Shown here: positions 61,000 through 64,000 of the stretch, piece by piece | Numbering within the stretch: position 1 is the stretch's first letter | Layout: every line of letters begins with the position of its first letter | Notes under the pieces: generated by a model | Databases searched by the model: none | What the model was told of the DNA's origin: nothing | Seen by the model: only the letters and a program-made list of their open reading frames with translations | Program-made: the position numbers and the translations under genes | Assembly (NCBI RefSeq): GCF_036323735.1 | Contig: NW_026947395.1 | Location: forward strand, 124,001 to 188,000 | DNA from: Rattus norvegicus | Lineage: Eukaryota; Chordata; Mammalia; Rodentia; Muridae | Length of the DNA stretch: 64,000 nt | Direction: 5' to 3'

Positions 61000-62095
61000 T
61001 TTCTTGCTTTATCTATGATTTTACTTGCCTCCTTGTATTGGGGTTTGCCACTTAGAGTCCTTTGTATTACTGGATATGTAGAAAGATATTGTGTAAGTTT
61101 GGTTTTGTCATGGAATATCTTGGTTTCTCCATCTATGTTAATTGACAATTTTGCTGGATACAGTAGCCTTGGGTGGCGTTTGTGTTCTCTTAGTGTCTGT
61201 ATGCCATCTGTCCAGGATCTTCTGGCGTTCAAAGTCTATGGTGAGAATTATGGTGTAATTCTGATAGGTTTGACATTATATGTCATTTAACCTTTCCCTT
61301 ACTGCTTTTAATTTTTATTTGTTTTGTGCATTTGGTGATTTGACTATTATGTGATGGGAGGATTTCTTTTTCTGGTCCAATCTATTTGGAGTTATGTAGG
61401 CTTTGTGTATGTTTATGGACATCTCTTTCTTCAGATTAGGGAAGTTTTACTCTATAAATTTGTTGAAGCTATTACTGTCCCTTGATGTTGGCAGTCTTCA
61501 CTCTCTTCTATACCTGTTATTATTATGTTTGATTTTCTTATTGTGTCCTTGATTTCCTGTATGTTTTGGGCTAGGAGATTTTTCTGTTTTACATTATCTT
61601 TGACAGTTGTGTCAATGTTTTCTGAGGAATCTTCTGCTCCTTAGATTATATCTTCCATATCTTTTATCCTGTTGGTGACGCTCACATCTATGACTTCTGG
61701 TCTCTTTCCTAGGTTTTCCATCTCCAGGGTTGTCTTCCTTTGTGCTTACTTTATTGTTTCTATTTCCATTTTTAAATACTGGATGGTTTTGTTCATTTCC
61801 TTTTCCTGTTTTGTTGTATTTTCAGTAGTTCTTTAAGGTACCTTTTTGTTCCCTCTCTATGGGATTCTACGTGTTTACTTCTGTATTTTCTATTGCCCTG
61901 TATTTTCTTAAGGGAGTTATTTATGACCTTCTTAACATCCTCCATCGTCATGATAAAATGTGAACTTAAATCTAGATCTTTCTTTTCTGGTGTCTTTAGA
62001 TATCCAGTTTTTGCTTTGGTGGGAGATTTGGGCTCTGATGAACCCAAGTAGTCTTGATTTATGTTGTTTGATTTCCTGTGCTTCCCTCTAGCCAT
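61000..62095 (-). pseudogene. L1 ORF1 pseudogene, full span
   Basis: ORF1 encodes the L1 RNA-binding trimeric chaperone. The minus-strand frame from 62095 starts MARGKHRKSNNINQ, the typical basic N-terminus, and stays open for 100 codons to 61793. The C-terminal part reappears at 61232-60957 in another frame (RRSWTDGIQTLREHK, then LLYPAKLSINIDGETKIFHD). The total of ~1.1 kb is full length. At least two frame disruptions lie between. Confidence 0.85.
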
Positions 62096-63238
62096 CAGGT
62101 TGCTCCTGAATTTAGCTTGTCTTGCTCTTTCTGACAGTGGCTTGACTTCCTGCTTTTTTGTTTTTTTCTTTTTATTTTTACCCTGTTATGGGAACAGAGT
62201 ATTCTGCTCTCATGTGTGCAGTTACTCCTCTCCACTGGCTTTAAGCTGTCCTTGTGGGCAGGAAGCAGAAGGAACTTCCCATATTTCTCCTAGGACCTTC
62301 TGTTTGGTGAGGTGGCATAGAAGGAACAAGGTGTTTTCCTCTTGAGTCAGGAACTTGGCAGAGTGTAGACTCCTCTCTTTTCCCAGGAGTGTCTGCTTTA
62401 CTGAAGGTCTAGTTCCCTACTCTCAGGATTTGGGGGCAGGGAGTTGTTTGACCAGTTCCTTTCAGATCCAGGCACAGTCTGGCACATGATACTCCTGCAG
62501 TTTTACTCCTCTTATATTCCTGTGTCCAGAGGCACTGCTCTTTTGTCTTGGGCCAGAGATGTGGGAAATGGAGGGCAGAAGTGGCAGTCTCTGTGCCTTG
62601 TAGGCTCATTATTGCCCACACCCCTGGGTGATCAGCTCTCTCTCCCACAGCATCTGGGAGCAGGGAGCTCTAGGTCAGGAGTAGTAAAGCTCAGGAGCCA
62701 GCTAGAAACTGGAAGTGCCTTCTCCCAGAGGAGTTCTGTTTTTTCGTGTCCTGAGTCCACCAATCAGGTCACTTAGAGCAGAAAATTTTGATTCACCTCT
62801 GGTCTCAGGCCTGAAGACGCTCCTCGGGCTGACTTTCAGCTCTCTATGAGAGCTGCAACCAGAAATGTTCTGCCCCTACTGCTCCTAGGTCCCTATGCAC
62901 AGGAGGCCGAGATGGAGCTAGGTGTTTGTTTTTTTTTCTTAAGTCAGGAATGTGAACAGAGTTCTCAGGGGTTTCTGCCCCTCTGATGGTCTATGTGTTC
63001 CCCACCCCACAAGAAATTTGGGTGTAGGATGCGGTTTGGACCAGTTCAGATCCAGGTGCAGTTTGGACTGCAGGGCTCCTGCAGCTTGACTACTCCTATA
63101 TTCATGTGTCCAGAGGCACTCTGCAGTTTCCTCTTCGGCTAGGGATGTGTGCACCGGTGGTCAGAAGTGGCAATCTTTCCTTCCCTATGGTCTCAGTATT
63201 GCCCACTCTTCTGGGTGATCAGCTCTCTGTCCCACAGA
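62096..63238 (-). promoter_or_regulatory. L1 5' UTR with partly duplicated ~588-bp monomer
   Basis: The L1 5' UTR carries the internal promoter in intact copies. Here the block around GACCAGTTC at 62449 recurs at 63037 (offset 588 bp). Matching phrases follow: GTGTCCAGAGGCACT (62521 and 63107) and GGTGATCAGCTCTCT (62626 and 63213). One full monomer and about a third of a second are present; the copy ends at about 63238. GC content is visibly higher than in the surroundings. Confidence 0.8.
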
Positions 63239-64000
63239 GTTTCCAAAGCTGTTTCAAATGTTAATTCCCTATCCTACAGTTCTCCAGTCTTTCCAATTCT
63301 ACTCCAAAGTGTATTGGAGAAGACCCCTCTGGTCAAGGGGATGTAAAACAGGCCCCATCAGACAAAGAGGGCTGCAAAAGTTCTTGTCTTAAAGGTAATC
63401 TCAGTGATTTCTCATGTTCTACAAAAGGATTAAGTCCTGCCCCCTCTCCATATGAGACTTTACTACCTTTGCCAGCTGTCAAAGCAGGGCAGAGAGTTAT
63501 GTCCATTCACAAAGATAGTCAAAGATGTCCTCCATCTCCACCAAAGTCCCTTCTGCAATCTGCTTCGGGTATAATGAGTTTGAAACCTGATTCTGCTGAC
63601 TAAGGGGAATTCAGAGCTTCCCTATTAAACCAAGAGGAGCTTCAGAGTCCTCCAATAATAAAATTGAGCTTAATTCATCACTTATGGTCCAAGGGGTACA
63701 AAATACAGTCACAAATCCCCACGTGAACCTCATAAGACACGTACAAGACCAAGCAGAGACAAAACTTTCTGCATGTACACCATTAGATCAAGGACCATTG
63801 CCAGTTTCAGAAGGGGCTCTTGAGAGTTCCACACCCACTCAAGATGTGGAACAAAATTCTGAGTTCACTCAAGGGACTCTTCTTCCTTCTGCACATAAAA
63901 AATATGATTTAGCACCCTCAACATCTCACCCAGTATTTCTAATGTCCCTATAAAACAGGGATTTATTCACATATCCTCTACCACCGAAAAGGATCCTCCC
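63239..64000 (+). repeat. Highly decayed ~29-30-bp tandem array, part 2
   Basis: Same core and spacing as 42720-50486. Cores at 63302, 63331, 63361, 63388 and 63419 are spaced 29, 30, 27 and 31 bp. Later cores fall at GGTCCAAGGGG (63687), GATCAAGG (63787), CAGAAGGGG (63809), ACTCAAGATG (63838) and ACTCAAGGGA (63868). Plus-strand frames are open in turn at about 63265-63603 and 63684-63953, with frame changes between. Their peptides show loose ~10-residue repeats (for example DQG, SEG, TQG spaced along the frame). The array runs off the window edge. Confidence 0.65.

Larger units (their letters stand above)
56441..63238 (-). mobile_element. L1: Near full-length rat-type L1, minus strand
   Basis: From right to left on the plus strand: 5' UTR (63238-62096), ORF1 (62095 to about 61000), ORF2 (about 60965-57177), 3' UTR (57176-56470) and a short A-tail (T8 at 56448-56455). 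The total of about 6.8 kb is the size of a complete rodent L1. ORFs are split by many indels and stops, so it is inactive now. Its insertion divides the ~29-bp tandem array, which resumes at 63239. No clear target-site duplication was found. Confidence 0.9.

Noticed and set aside
56441..63238. Possibly active full-length L1
   Set aside because: The span is full length and the RT aspartates are kept, but both ORFs are broken by several frameshifts and stops.

Overview
This window reads as murid rodent nuclear DNA, most likely rat (Rattus). The evidence is a tRNA-derived ID SINE, B1 and B2/B3-type SINEs, LINE-1 copies whose 3' ends and ~0.59 kb 5'-UTR monomers match what I know of rat L1, long dinucleotide tracts and an AT-rich background. 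I find no convincing host protein-coding exon and no rRNA, tRNA or CRISPR array. Most long open reading frames here are decayed L1 ORF1/ORF2, their antisense shadows, or simple repeats.

Layout: 0-3 kb is unassigned AT-rich DNA with a (CA)n tract. At 3.0-7.25 kb there is a plus-strand L1 (5' UTR, ORF1, ORF2 as far as the reverse transcriptase) that ends in a 245-bp purine tract, followed by a very short minus-strand L1 tail with target-site duplications. 7.6-14.7 kb is mostly unassigned, with old SINEs and old L1 3' ends. 14.7-18.1 kb is a minus-strand L1 ORF2 with its 3' UTR deleted. 18.1-26.1 kb is a four-copy tandem duplication. Each unit is an L1 3'-UTR piece plus ~1.2-1.7 kb of sequence I do not recognise. 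An endogenous retrovirus pol fragment or dinucleotide tracts sit at the unit boundaries. 26-31 kb is AT-rich with old L1 and B1 pieces. 31.0-35.8 kb is an old minus-strand L1 broken by an ID element and by a plus-strand L1 that carries a probable 3' transduction. 36-42.7 kb holds L1 fragments and a 4-kb stretch in which I recognise almost nothing.

From 42.72 to 50.49 kb, and again from 63.24 kb to the window end, there is a heavily decayed tandem array with a period of about 29-30 bp. It was later split by minus-strand L1 insertions, including a near full-length L1 at 56.4-63.2 kb that has ORF1, ORF2 and a partly duplicated 5' UTR. I do not recognise this array; together with the composite tandem duplication it is the most likely undescribed material.

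The genes do not form a functional system. What the window records is layered retrotransposition, segmental duplication and deletion. All family assignments rest on recognition by eye, without alignment or database search, so boundaries are approximate (often +/-20-50 bp) unless a target-site duplication fixes them.
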